DNA of 64,000 nt, taken from Lycorma delicatula. Lineage: Eukaryota > Arthropoda > Insecta > Hemiptera > Fulgoridae. Both the position numbers and the translations under genes were made by a program. The stretch covers positions 101,410,657 through 101,474,656 of the forward strand of contig NC_134463.1 of the NCBI RefSeq assembly GCF_047948215.1, written 5' to 3'. This document shows positions 47,986 through 57,847 of the stretch, piece after piece (position 1 is the first letter of the stretch; the number at the start of each line of letters is the position of its first letter). The notes below the pieces were generated by a model. It searched no databases, was not told the DNA's origin, and worked only from the letters and a program-made list of their open reading frames with translations.

Positions 47986-48309
47986 CAATTACTTTTTATC
48001 AATTTATGTCATTGCCTAAATCGATCATCGTCTATTTCAATATCGCCTTCTTCAGTCAGTAATATGATTAACTAAATCTATAAAAGATCAATTTTGATTA
48101 TTACAGTAATACGCGTCAAAAAAAATTAGTTTGATAAATAAAATTAAAGGAAATGATGATAATTTTACATACTTAGTAAGTGAAAAGTTACTATTCATCC
48201 AAATTGATCTGTTTTATGCGGTAAATTTTGAATAGTGAATACTTTGAGAGCAACATCCCATACATAATTATTAAAAAAAATATTTCCGATTTTTTTAGTT
48301 TCTACACGT
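47986..48309. other. AT-rich gap
   Basis: No feature recognised. Confidence 0.5.
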
Positions 48310-48829
48310 ATTTATCGTGGGTGAAGCTGCGACGGGAAAAGCTGGTTAATAATAATTCCCACTTCCGGAACATATCATCTACGTTCCACGTCCAGGATGT
48401 AGTAGTATGGTGCCCGCGTACGTCGGTGCATGGGAGCCCTGAAAGTTTCGATGAGTATAGAAATGGAGTCAGTGCAGAAATTGCGCATCCGCTCCTTGCC
48501 AGAAAATAAACCGGTTCCATCGTAGTACCGACCGGACCTCCAAGGTTGACAACTCTGTAGTGAGGGCATATGCCGGCAACTAGTCTTACAACAGAAGGAT
48601 CATGCAAGTTGAACATTTTATTGCGGAAGAGAGAGTTCAGGTAAACAACACTATCGTTTATAATCAGCCGCGTTACCGGAAGCAAAACGGAAGAAGAGTG
48701 CTGAATCAGGAAGAGTTCGACATCAGGTGAGGAGTTTGCAGAGAACTGTTGTCAAGAACAGTCCACCCAGACCTACGTACCTTGTGATCGCAAAGGAAAA
48801 TAGTAATTTCGCCGAGGGTAAGCCCTTTT
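48310..48829. other. Unassigned GC-richer stretch, perhaps 5' region of the next LINE
   Basis: The base composition shifts to near-balanced. A 127-codon minus-strand frame (48302-48685) and a 93-codon plus-strand frame are open across it, but neither shows a known motif. Because a plus-strand LINE ORF1 begins right after it, an N-terminal or 5' untranslated part of that element is the simplest reading. Confidence 0.35.
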
Positions 48830-49305
48830 CTTATGGCTCGTAACTAATTGCGCTGGAGGCTCAGTAAAGGAAATACAAAAAACGTTTGACTGATTTTACT
48901 TCGAAATGTCCAACGACATCTAGTCGCACGAGATTCTTGGATTAAACAAATTAGGTGAGTATGCTGTAAGCGTCAATCCTCACAGCACTCTCAATACGTC
49001 AAAGGGTGTTGCGGTTTGTCCTGATTTATTAAACTGGTCACAGCAGAAAATTGTCGAGGAGTTGGCCACGCAGGGAGTAATAGAGTTCTGAACGCTGACC
49101 ATGAGAAGAAATGGAGAAGTTCTACCTTCTCCCTTTCATGTCCTCATCTTTAATAGACCTTCCCTACTGCAGAACATGCGCGCTGGTGTACACGGTCTGG
49201 ATGTGCGAGCTTTCGTGCCGAAACACATGCGGTGCTTTAGGTGCCTGCGATTTGGCCACACCGAGTTTCCTTGCGAAAGACCTCAAGTGAGTGTACAAAT
49301 TTGAA
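48830..49305 (+). pseudogene. Jockey/I-type LINE ORF1 (gag-like) with CCHC knuckle
   Basis: The frames give LGEYAVSVNPHSTLNTSKGV, then CPDLLNWSQQKIVEELATQG, then VIEF, a stop, and TMRRNGEVLPSPFHVLIFNR, PSLLQNMRAGVHGLDVRAFV, PKHMRCFRCLRFGHTEFPC. This is the well-conserved gag core of Jockey/I LINEs (family form: SPHRSLNTSKGVIRCRDL, then IPNPMRCFKCQRFGH). The knuckle CFRCLRFGHTEFPC (49233-49274) is intact C-x2-C-x4-H-x4-C. The protein would bind the element RNA. The frame ends soon after the first knuckle and no ORF2 is visible downstream. Confidence 0.88.
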
Positions 49306-51147
49306 AAACTCAATAAGAGGTACGGGATAAGAAATAATATTGGTGTTGGTTTATAAAATTGCAAAGAAGAAAAAAATAGTCGCTTCCAGACATGCCAGCA
49401 AATTACTTTTGAGTTTATGGTAAACCTTTGACGAAGTCAGTATGTGTTATGTTTGACTAATATTCCTGTAATGGAGGCACTTTACACTTCAACATAGTTC
49501 TCAAATTTACATGGTATTCCCCAATATTTTTTGGGTTTTATGTACTACGTGTTAAATGTTTTTATTTTTTTTTATTTTTAATTAAAATATAAGGGCTCTA
49601 TACACCCTTACAGTCTGAGAATCCTGAAAGATTTGTTTTTTTTATGTGACGAGGGCTTATGATCTTAGAAGTCGATATAACGCAAAATAATAATTTGTTT
49701 ATTAAATTTTTCGTTAAATCACAAAACACTTACTTTTTCTTAACTCTTATTTAAGTTCTTATAAAATAAAAGTTGAAAATATAATGGATGAACATATATA
49801 TTCATTTGCTGATATGAAAAAAGTAATTGTAAATAAAGACATTACTTACGTTAAATTTAATCCTTATAGAATGTGATTTATTTACTCAAATATTTAAAGA
49901 AACAAAACCGTAAAATGAAAAGAATAGACCGTAAAAGAAAGAAAAGCAATTAATTAGACTTGTAAGCGAATATTTAAGTTTTTCTTTCGTGAAAATCGAA
50001 CGTTTCTTCTTCACGCCAGCATATTTTGCGACTTCACGATAATATTTTTTCCTTAAAAAATATAAGCATATTTATAGTATGTATTAGTATTAGTTAAAAT
50101 CTTTTTCATATTTTTACAATTCTTAGTTTTTCTAGAAACCCACCTGCCGAAATTTTGTCGAAGTTATCCGATAAAAAATTAAATTAGAAGAGGTGCTTAA
50201 ATCTTGTGGATAAATTAACATCTTTTTATATTTTTTATATCCTAATATATAAATTTTACATACATGCACGCGCACACATATACATACGTTTTATTTATTT
50301 TTTTTAATTCAAAAATATATTTCAGAGTTTCGGAAACCAGGACACCACGTCATCTCGTATTTTCAGTCAATACGAGCTGATAAAATTTAAAAAAAATAAT
50401 AAACGTACAATTTATAATAGTAATTGCTAAATAAAGACGTTACTGATAATATATACAAACTGCGCAACCAACTGGAACGTTAAAAATATATACTGACACC
50501 GAACAGAAATAATCGAAATTTTGCTTTAGGCGACGGTGTATTATTATGCTAACATAAGCGAATAAGAAACTCACTTCAGAACAAACCTGAAACAGTCTAA
50601 AGGTTCTAAGGTATGAAATGCACCAATGAAGTGAGGAATAAATAAATTGGTATAGTGACAGGCAAGCGCGTGGGATCTTCAACGTGATATCGTCCTATAA
50701 GACAGTTCGTTCAAGTCGATCAGGACGTTTTGAACATGTACGGTGTGTGGAGCAGAGCGAAATAAACGAACAGAATCCGTTCGGATACTTCTATACACCA
50801 ACGTCCTTCCTAACCGACCGTCTTATTCTCAGCTCTTCTTACGTTATTGTAAAATCCTCTTTGATTCTTTCGTGAACACGATCCACTCACGTTTCCTTTC
50901 CGAAATAAATTACTCCCTTCTCTCCTCTTCTTCTTCTTTTACTTATTCATTTTCTCCTTTTTTATTTTTTCTACTCAGACCGGTGAAAAAAAACCTAGAA
51001 TATATTAAATCTGATTCTATTTATTGTATTATATAGTAAGTAAATGTTGAAGTTTTTTTTATAATTATTTCATTTTCATTTATTAGACGCTTGTCAAGGT
51101 TTCTATATTTCTTCCACAGTTCATTTTATCCCCGAATTACTTTTAAC
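49306..51147. other. AT-rich DNA without recognisable gene
   Basis: No feature recognised. Open frames near 50440-51036 overlap on both strands without motifs. Confidence 0.5.
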
Positions 51148-51222
51148 AATCACACCCAACTAACATTGTAACACCCATTAACATTGTAACACCCATTAAC
51201 ACCCAACTAACATTGTAAAAGT
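51148..51222. repeat. Short tandem repeat of CAACTAACATTGTAACACC type
   Basis: TAACATTGTAA occurs three times, with 20-bp and longer spacing, interleaved with CACCCAACTAAC and CACCCATTAAC. Confidence 0.85.
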
Positions 51223-51484
51223 TAACTACTAATTTTAGCTGCTAACAGTAACTATAGCTAAGGTCTTTTTTACTTAAATATTAATATAAATAATATTATA
51301 ATTATTATTGCCAACTTAACCAAGATTAAAAGTAATCAAGATCTGGTGCACGCAACTGGAAAAATTAAGTTATTTTATTTTTAATTCAAAAAAATAAATT
51401 TTTTTGTCCAATTCACTACATAAATTTGAATCATCTGAATAGAAATGTTGAGTAGAAAAATAATTTAAAAAGTAATGGAACGCG

Positions 51485-51485
<1 letters not shown>

Positions 51486-51543
<58 letters not shown>

Positions 51544-51551
51544 TTTTTTTT
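51486..51551. repeat. (AT)n followed by T run
   Basis: About twenty AT units and then about 25 T residues. Read on the minus strand, this is the A tail of the SINE-2 copy to its right, extended by an AT microsatellite. Confidence 0.9.
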
Positions 51552-51552
51552 A

Positions 51553-51644
51553 ACGTGTGAAGAATGCTATACCTGACTGTGATTCGTATTCAAGACCTTG
51601 GGATGGAAGGCCGAGATACTACCATTCGTGCCATGGAGGCCGGC
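51553..51644 (-). mobile_element. SINE-2 copy, minus strand
   Basis: Starts GCCGGCCTCCATGGCACGAA on the minus strand. It has the A-box-like segment, a worn B box (TTGAATACGAATC) and a body part ATAGCATTCTTCACACG, then runs into an A tail. It aligns with 37033-37120. Confidence 0.87.
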
Positions 51645-51764
51645 AATAAAACATATTTAACAACAGCTACCGACATGGCATTAATACATCGAGAAAAGTT
51701 ATTAATATAAAATTTAAAAAATGAACGTTTAAAAAAATTAAAGTAAAATTAGATTAAAATGCAT

Positions 51765-52100
51765 CGAAGGAAGAATTATATAAAATATTTACAAGCGTCA
51801 GATAACAACGATAGGAAAAGGAAAAGGCAAACAGTAATTCAGAAAAAAGTGAGAAAAGAATGAGGTCTGTCCCCGTTGCTTTTCAACAAGAATAACGTAG
51901 ATGCAATAAGGGATTGAAGGTCAAATTGGAGAGTGAAATAACAATTCAAGATTTTTCTATCCACTAAACGACAATTAAGGTGAAAAATGTTAAAATGTTA
52001 GATCCGCCGATGATATTATTTTAATTTTAAGGCAGACACTAAAAAGTAAACTCTTGCATCAATACACCGAAAAAGATAGATAGATAAAATGTTAACTTTT
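51765..52100 (+). pseudogene. LINE RT fragment (palm)
   Basis: Worn frames read NIYKRQITTIGKGKGK, then GLSPLLFN and, after further frameshifts, VRSADDIILILRQTLKSKLL. The ADD catalytic pair is kept. The kind resembles the element at 13015-14115. Only the central palm remains. Confidence 0.65.
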
Positions 52101-53272
52101 CAATAAATGTTTTGTAAGCCTTCTTTTCGTTTGAGTTTTCTTTATCTTGAACGTAAGTTCGTACAGATGTGAACAAATTTTATTTAAAATAACACACTAA
52201 GTATTGTTTTAACGTATAGAATTAACCGATCTCGTAACTGTAGGATCGTAATAAAACATAAACGGACAACAAATAAACGAATGTAAAAACCGCAATCTGG
52301 AAGTATTGGAAAAAAGGAAAACAGGGAATTTTCATAAGCATTGCCAACGGATGACTGGGTGAATTCAAATACAATGTTATACCGAAAGGAAGAAACATTA
52401 TATCATCCGAAGTAAGATGTTTAGTAAAAATGACACTTACTATTAATTAATTAAATCTATTCGTAATAATTAGCGGATTATCGGAATTAATCTTAACAGC
52501 TTACTAAAAATTTCGCAACTTTATTTTTATTATTAATTTACTCTCGGTATTATTAATATAATAAATCATAATTTATTTTAATTATTAATACAAAAATTCA
52601 ATTAAATGCATAATGATTTATAATGTTTTATACTTATGCCCTTGTAATATAATTTATCATTAACGAAAAAGACCAAGAAAAGGTCAAAGAATTAACGATA
52701 AGACAAATACGTCAACAATACTGTAAGCTAGTCGCCGTTTTATATTATTTATGTTTGCTACATAGCTTATAATAGAAAAGATTATAGTTCACTTGTACAA
52801 ACGTTTAAATTAACAAACATTTATAAGATAAATAAAAATTTTATAGAGTAATTTATTTATATTTGTCTACGGATGGAGATACTAAAACAATGTTAAAAGC
52901 TGTATAAGGATGAGATTGAACAGTCCTTTATTATACTAGTTCTTACATTTAATAAACACAGCTAAACTAAGTTTCAGTTAAAATTTTTAATTCCCTTTAA
53001 AAAAATTAAAATCGTATTATATTAAAATGCAAACTATATTACGAACGAATTACTAAAAATTAAATGCAGTATTAAACGATTAAAAAAAAAATTAATGAAA
53101 TAAATAATTAAAACTAGCAATTTTATATAAATATTTAAAAATACGTTTTAAAACAATAATAAGACGGTGAATTAAAAAATAATTGAACAAAAATAAATTG
53201 TCATTGAGATATTGTGAAATATATTGTAGTTATCTCGAATGATATAATATCAATGAGGAATTCGTAGTGGGA
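52101..53272. other. AT-rich DNA without recognisable gene
   Basis: No feature recognised. Confidence 0.5.
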
Positions 53273-53312
53273 GTTGGCTGTGGGAGTATGGAAATATTTC
53301 CCGTCAGCCAAC
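53273..53312. repeat. Hairpin GTTGGCTG / CAGCCAAC
   Basis: A perfect 8-bp stem at 53273-53280 and 53305-53312. The loop has a further GGGA/TCCC pairing and the palindrome GGAAATATTTCC. Confidence 0.8.
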
Positions 53313-53348
53313 CGAACAGAAATATTAAGAACTGAAAGGCTGATAGTT

Positions 53349-53392
53349 GTTGCTATGGAAACGAAAGCAACCACTTCACCACATTGGTTGTG
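53349..53392. promoter_or_regulatory. RFX X-box-like motif with inverted CCAAT box
   Basis: GTTGCTATGGAAAC at 53349-53362 is close to the X-box consensus, and ATTGG (CCAAT on the other strand) follows at about 53384. The arrangement mirrors that at 18462-18495. No transcript is evident. Confidence 0.25.
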
Positions 53393-53450
53393 TGGTTTTA
53401 CGGCTACAACGTTTCTAGAAATATAAATTAATTGTTACAAAAAAAAAGGA

Positions 53451-53493
53451 AAATATATATATAACCGATTATACATATATATATTATATATAT
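53451..53493. repeat. AT/TATA-type simple repeat
   Basis: Two AT runs separated by CCGATTATAC. Confidence 0.85.
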
Positions 53494-53597
53494 AATGGTT
53501 AAACCATCTACTGGTAATATTATTAACAAAAGTTGTACTGTAGTAGGTGTAAAACACATTATTTTGTAGAATAAAAATGAAATAATTGGAATGAAGA

Positions 53598-54827
53598 AAA
53601 AAGGAACGCCTTTGGGAGCGTTTCCTGGGAATCCCTCATTGAGGAATTTGTTACGAATAGTACAAAAATGGCTAAAGGCTAGAACCATCAGAGCCTCCGC
53701 TGTCGGGGAGGATGTTGTTCGGCCTATGAATCTCGGAGTCTCGTAGGGATCCGTGCTGGATTCCCTAATTTGGAACATTGTCTACGATGGCGTGCTTGGA
53801 TTGATTTTTCAGGTGGATTTGGTGGCTGTACGCTACGCAGACGACTAAACCCTCGTAGTTGCCGCCAGAAATGTGAAAACGGTGGGAGAAAAAGCCAGCG
53901 TAACAATTGTCCAAGTAAGCGGTTGTTGAAGAACAGAGGTCTCACCTTGGCTGCTAACAATAAAAATATCATTAAGATGACAGGCCGAAGGCGTATTGAT
54001 GAGTTGGTGATGGAGGTGGATGGCACAGAGGTCCGGCTAGTGACAAGGGGTAAAATACCTTATCTTGCCGTATGGCTGGACAAGAATAGGAAATTCAACT
54101 TGCATACGGATGCAATTGTGAAGAAAGCATCTCGGATGGCCTCGGAAATAGCGGGAGTGATGGCCAATATAGAGGAACCTAAGTCGTCTAAGGCAGGACA
54201 GCTACCGTGGTCGCCTCGATAGTTTTGTATGCTGCCCCAATTTGCAGTAGGGCATTGGGTATCACGAAGTGCCAACAGAAGATTGATGCCCTGCAGCGAA
54301 AGGTGTCGATAAGGGTAGCTGCTGCTTGCGGCACATTCTTGGAGGTGGTATTGGTGGTGGCTGGCTAGCCTGCCCCTTCTGGCGTTACTTATACAAGAGA
54401 GGAGAAGTGCACCTGACCTATGATTGAAGCGAGAGGCGACCTATGGAACTACTGGCAGGAGAGATGTGACCAATCACAGGATGATTCCGGATGTCCGAGC
54501 GTGGGTAGAGAGGAGGCATGGGAAGATAATTTACTGGACGACGCAATGGTTTTTGAGATATAGGTACTTAGGGAGTTCAAAGTATAGGTCCTCCTCTACG
54601 CCATTCAAATGAGACCTTCATCGGAATCATCTACTTCGGTCAGGTGGACGTAATTGAACACACCTTTTAAGAGTATCCGCGGTGGATGACATTTAGAACG
54701 GAAAGAGTGACTTTCGCACCGCAGGAAGTCTTGCAGGCTATGCTGCATGACCGAAATCAGTGGAGATCAGTGCAACGTGGTTTCAGATTTCGGACGGTCC
54801 TGAAGCTAAAGGCCATGGAAGAATGAG
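53598..54827 (+). pseudogene. R1-clade retrotransposon ORF2, RT to C-terminus
   Basis: The frames give NAFGSVSWESLIEEF, RIVQKWLKARTIRASAVGED, then GSVLDSLIWNIVYDGVLGL, then VRYADD (53834-53845) followed at once by a TAA stop, TLVVAARN, LKNRGLTLAA, TGRRRIDELVMEVDGTEVRL, LAVWLDKNRKFNLHTDAIVK, KASRMASEIAGVMANIEEPK. After frameshifts come LASLPLLALLIQERR, HRMIPDVRAWVERRHGKIIY and the tail APQEVLQAMLHDRNQWRSVQ to a stop near 54827. This is the standard R1 order of RT, thumb and C-terminal region. The zinc-finger stretch itself is too worn to read. Catalytic YADD is kept, but stops and frameshifts kill it. It belongs to a different family from the copy at 25570-27500. Confidence 0.93.
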
Positions 54828-55447
54828 TGAGAATACAGGACAGAACGGGTAAAGGACAGCCTACACATGGAGGTAGTTGGGGCGTTTAGGTTACTACTAC
54901 AGATAATATGTGGAGAATCTTGCAGCCGTTCTCTCAGTTAGATGTCAGAAGATTCTGCTACCGAGGAATGAGGTTGATACATAGTCTGCCGGGGTGAGTC
55001 CATCTACCCAGCGGCGCCGGTAGATTCACGGATGTCACCAGCAGTGCCCCTCTATTACTGGTGCCCCAGGTTGTGCCACGGACCCCCAAGGATGAAGGCA
55101 ATAGGGAAGAATAGAGGCACGGATATGTTATGGAGGTTCCGACAGTTGCAATTTTGCTGGAACGCACGGAATGGCGGGATAGGGACAGCCTGCATATGGA
55201 GGTAATTTGGAGCTCTCCGGTCACTGTTACTGATGATATGTATGTGACTCCTGAAACTATTCTATGTAACCCGTGGGAAAATAGCATGCGCCGAGTAATG
55301 CCATTACAGCGGGTATCGGGGCATGTTGTCAAAGAGGGAAGTTATTTAGCGAGTCCCCACCCGTTATGCGCGAAACCTCACACAGCCAGTAGTGCGGGCT
55401 GCAGGGTGTCTTTGTGCAAATTTTTCCTCTTCCTGGGTAAAAAATAA
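54828..55447 (+). other. 3' region of the R1-clade element
   Basis: A GC-rich, non-coding stretch following the ORF2 stop and ending in an A-rich AAATAAACAAAATAAAAT tail. It contains an imperfect internal duplication: GGACAGCCTACACATGGAGG near 54858 and GGACAGCCTGCATATGGAGG near 55184, each followed by similar sequence for about 70 bp. Confidence 0.75.
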
Positions 55448-55480
55448 ACAAAATAAAATTATAACACAAGATTTTTTTTT

Positions 55481-55494
55481 GTTACCATGGCAAC
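55481..55494. promoter_or_regulatory. Canonical RFX X-box sequence
   Basis: GTTACCATGGCAAC matches the symmetric RFX-binding X-box consensus exactly. It sits just beyond the tail of an R1-clade element, with no gene recognised next to it, so it may be chance or part of an unseen promoter. Confidence 0.3.
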
Positions 55495-55559
55495 AGAAAA
55501 ATAATTAAGTAATATTACTAATCTTTTTTTGTTTAATAAATATCTGTAAAATACCTAAT

Positions 55560-55645
55560 ATTCTCACACGCTTTGTGGGTTGAGGGGGTTCCGACGGCTC
55601 CTGGCTAGACGGTCAGCCAAGCGAAGCCAACCTGACCGATTATTA
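55560..55645. other. GC-rich patch, unassigned
   Basis: CTTTGTGGGTTGAGGGGGTT, then CCTGGCTAGACGGTCAGCC. It may be another retroelement end. No family recognised. Confidence 0.3.
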
Positions 55646-55794
55646 ACTACTAAATTATTATTACCTCCTCACTTAAATTATATTATAAATTATTTTTCCA
55701 AAATAGTGTTTCTTCAGATACCACTCTAATCATTGCGTTTTAATAAATAAATTCTGAACTAAATGATGAATAATAAACAATATATTATAATTTT

Positions 55795-55818
55795 GTGCGC
55801 GCGCGCGTGTGTGTGTGT
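55795..55818. repeat. (GC)n(GT)n alternating tract
   Basis: GTGCGCGCGCGCGTGTGTGT, an alternating purine-pyrimidine run with potential to adopt Z-DNA. Confidence 0.9.
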
Positions 55819-56086
55819 AAATAACACAATGTATATGTTATTTGCAAAAAATGTACACACTACAAGATTATTTTAATTTACTTGGTAAGAAGAACTCAAA
55901 TTCCAACCACTTTTAATAAATTGTCTTCAAATATTTTAGATATAGTTAAAAAAGCAGTTTTCAATAAATAAGTTTTAAATTATATATTAGCGTGAACGTC
56001 TTTATCGTTATTTTCCTTTTATTATAAAATGCATCATTATATACTATGTATAAGAAAAGGATAGAAAATTTCTAATATGATAAGTA

Positions 56087-56290
56087 GGATCGTCCCTGTG
56101 CGTGCATCAAGTAAAAACTACTGAACAGATTTTAATAAAACTTTGCACATTTATACCTCCGAGGCTTGGTCATTATCTCCAATGACCGGCTAGTAAATAA
56201 TAAAAAAGAATAATGTGAAACTCCAATTTTGGAAAAAAGTTACTTTTAAAAACAAAAGCTCAATCGGCAAAATAAAATCTTAACATTAAA
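56087..56290. repeat. Fragment of a dispersed arthropod-type repeat
   Basis: It contains CGTCCCTGTGCGTGCATCAA and AAAACTACTGAACAGATTTT, then AATAAAACTTTGCACATTTA. From memory, this wording (ACTACTGAACCGATTTTAAT) is frequent in dispersed insect repeats. Its class is unknown. Confidence 0.45.
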
Positions 56291-56298
56291 TAAAGGTT

Positions 56299-57345
56299 TT
56301 TTTTTGTTTGCTTGGAATTTCTCCCGCCACCACACTATTCTGTCGCTCTAAAACATAAGATCGAATGTCTGTGCCACAAACGGCTACTGAGCCACGAAAC
56401 AGTTTAGCGGCCAGTCTCCTAACTAGTTCCTAAAGCTAACCTAGAGCGTGGTACCATACACCACTCGCTTGCGTGTCTCACCGCCCACTTGTCATATATC
56501 ACTAAAATGGGTAGGCGCACCCCGTCAACTACTAAAACATATATGACTATATCAATAATTAATTTATTTTGTCAAAGACAGCAATTCGCTGCCACGCCTA
56601 GGCCACTGAATGCCAGCAAGTACCTGTCCACCATTAAAGCGCTTGGGGCCTTAATCTGACTGGTAGCCAGCCAAATCTCTCGGTTAGCTTCTTACAGCAG
56701 CACGGTAGGAGTCTTTTCCTTTAGGTAAACTACTGATGTCGGTTGAACAAAGCAACCGCATCATGGAATTCCCACACAGTCCGACACAGCGGTCTGACTC
56801 GCCGCTTGTGAGTGGCCAATTTTACCCTTGACCTCTAAGTTTCAGGGTGGCCTGAGTTCTGGCCCCCTCAAGAGCTGGGCAATCGAACATCATGTGTTCG
56901 TTCGATTGGACCTCCCCGCAGACTCATAGCTCATCAGCTGCCAGGTGGAACCAAAACAAATATTGGTTTAAATTTACACGGTTGGAGAGAGCTCGGGCTC
57001 CCGTTGCCCATAAAAACGAAGGAGAGGCATAACATCCTCCCAGATCCTGTATAAATAGGACCCTTCCCTTAGTCGTGGCGTGCCATTCTTGCTTCCATCG
57101 CGAGGCTGTAAAGCCTCTTCCGTAGGCGGGAGATGGGCAACTGTTCGAAATTTAGAACCGGTGCAATGAGATAACCGTTGCGCTACGGTACAGGCCCAGC
57201 TCGAATCCGCTTCCCAAATATCTCGGCCTCCGTGCCTCTTCGCAATTTCCACATGGCCGCCCGAACTTTCACCACTAAATCGATTGGGAGAACCTTTCCA
57301 AATAGCGGTAGTCTCGTAGGAGGTTGTTTTACGAGGCTACTACTT
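56299..57345 (-). pseudogene. LINE ORF2 C-terminus and 3' region (R1/LOA-like group)
   Basis: On the minus strand from the right: LFGKVLPIDLVVKVRAAMWK, LRRGTEAEIFGKRIRAGPVP, then FEQLPISRLRKRLYSLAMEA and RMARHD, then GRVLFIQDLGGCYAS, a region equivalent to the T.FLTGHG block, and the terminal zinc motif CGEVQSNEHMMFDCPALEGA (about 56860-56930), whose C, H and C spacing matches LINE ORF2 ends. Coding-like sequence continues to about 56570, then a non-coding 3' region, then an A tail (the T run at 56299-56310 on the plus strand). RT is missing, as in 5'-truncated copies. The clade is not settled, because this C-terminal layout is shared by several groups. Confidence 0.85.
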
Positions 57346-57847
57346 AACCAATTAACCTGTAAATAAAGGTTAATTATATCAAGTTAATTCTATAAATTTG
57401 CATAAAGGCGATAAAAATAAAAATTAAAAACGATGAAGAAAAAACGGGTTATAAAGGCTTTTTATTCAAGGGGAATTAAAATATTTTAAAATAGATAATA
57501 TTTATAAAAAAAAAGTTGAACAAACGATTTTTAGATATATTAAAATCGAATCAATTATTCCTCAAAATAAATACGCAAAATCATAAAATTCAATATATTT
57601 ACAGTTTTATGTAAAATAAATCAAATCTACTTTTAATTTAAATTAATTAACAAAGTGGTACATTGGCAATATTTTATAAATTACGAATATTTCTTCTATT
57701 TTAAACTAATTAATTATCTAATTAAACTTGAACTCAATAACCATCACCCTAAGTTTTAAAATTAAATTACGCTTCAAAAAAGATTTATGGAAAATATAGT
57801 TAAAATCTGTAAAATTTATAATTTTGCATGGCCATACCTGTGTAAGA
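57346..57847. other. AT-rich gap
   Basis: No recognisable feature. Confidence 0.5.

Noticed and set aside
48302..48685. A 127-codon minus-strand frame as a gene
   Set aside because: No recognisable motif, and it overlaps the likely 5' part of a plus-strand LINE. Kept only as an open question.
53770..54222. A 150-codon open frame as an intact host gene
   Set aside because: It is one surviving frame of the R1-clade ORF2; coding similarity continues before and after it in other frames.
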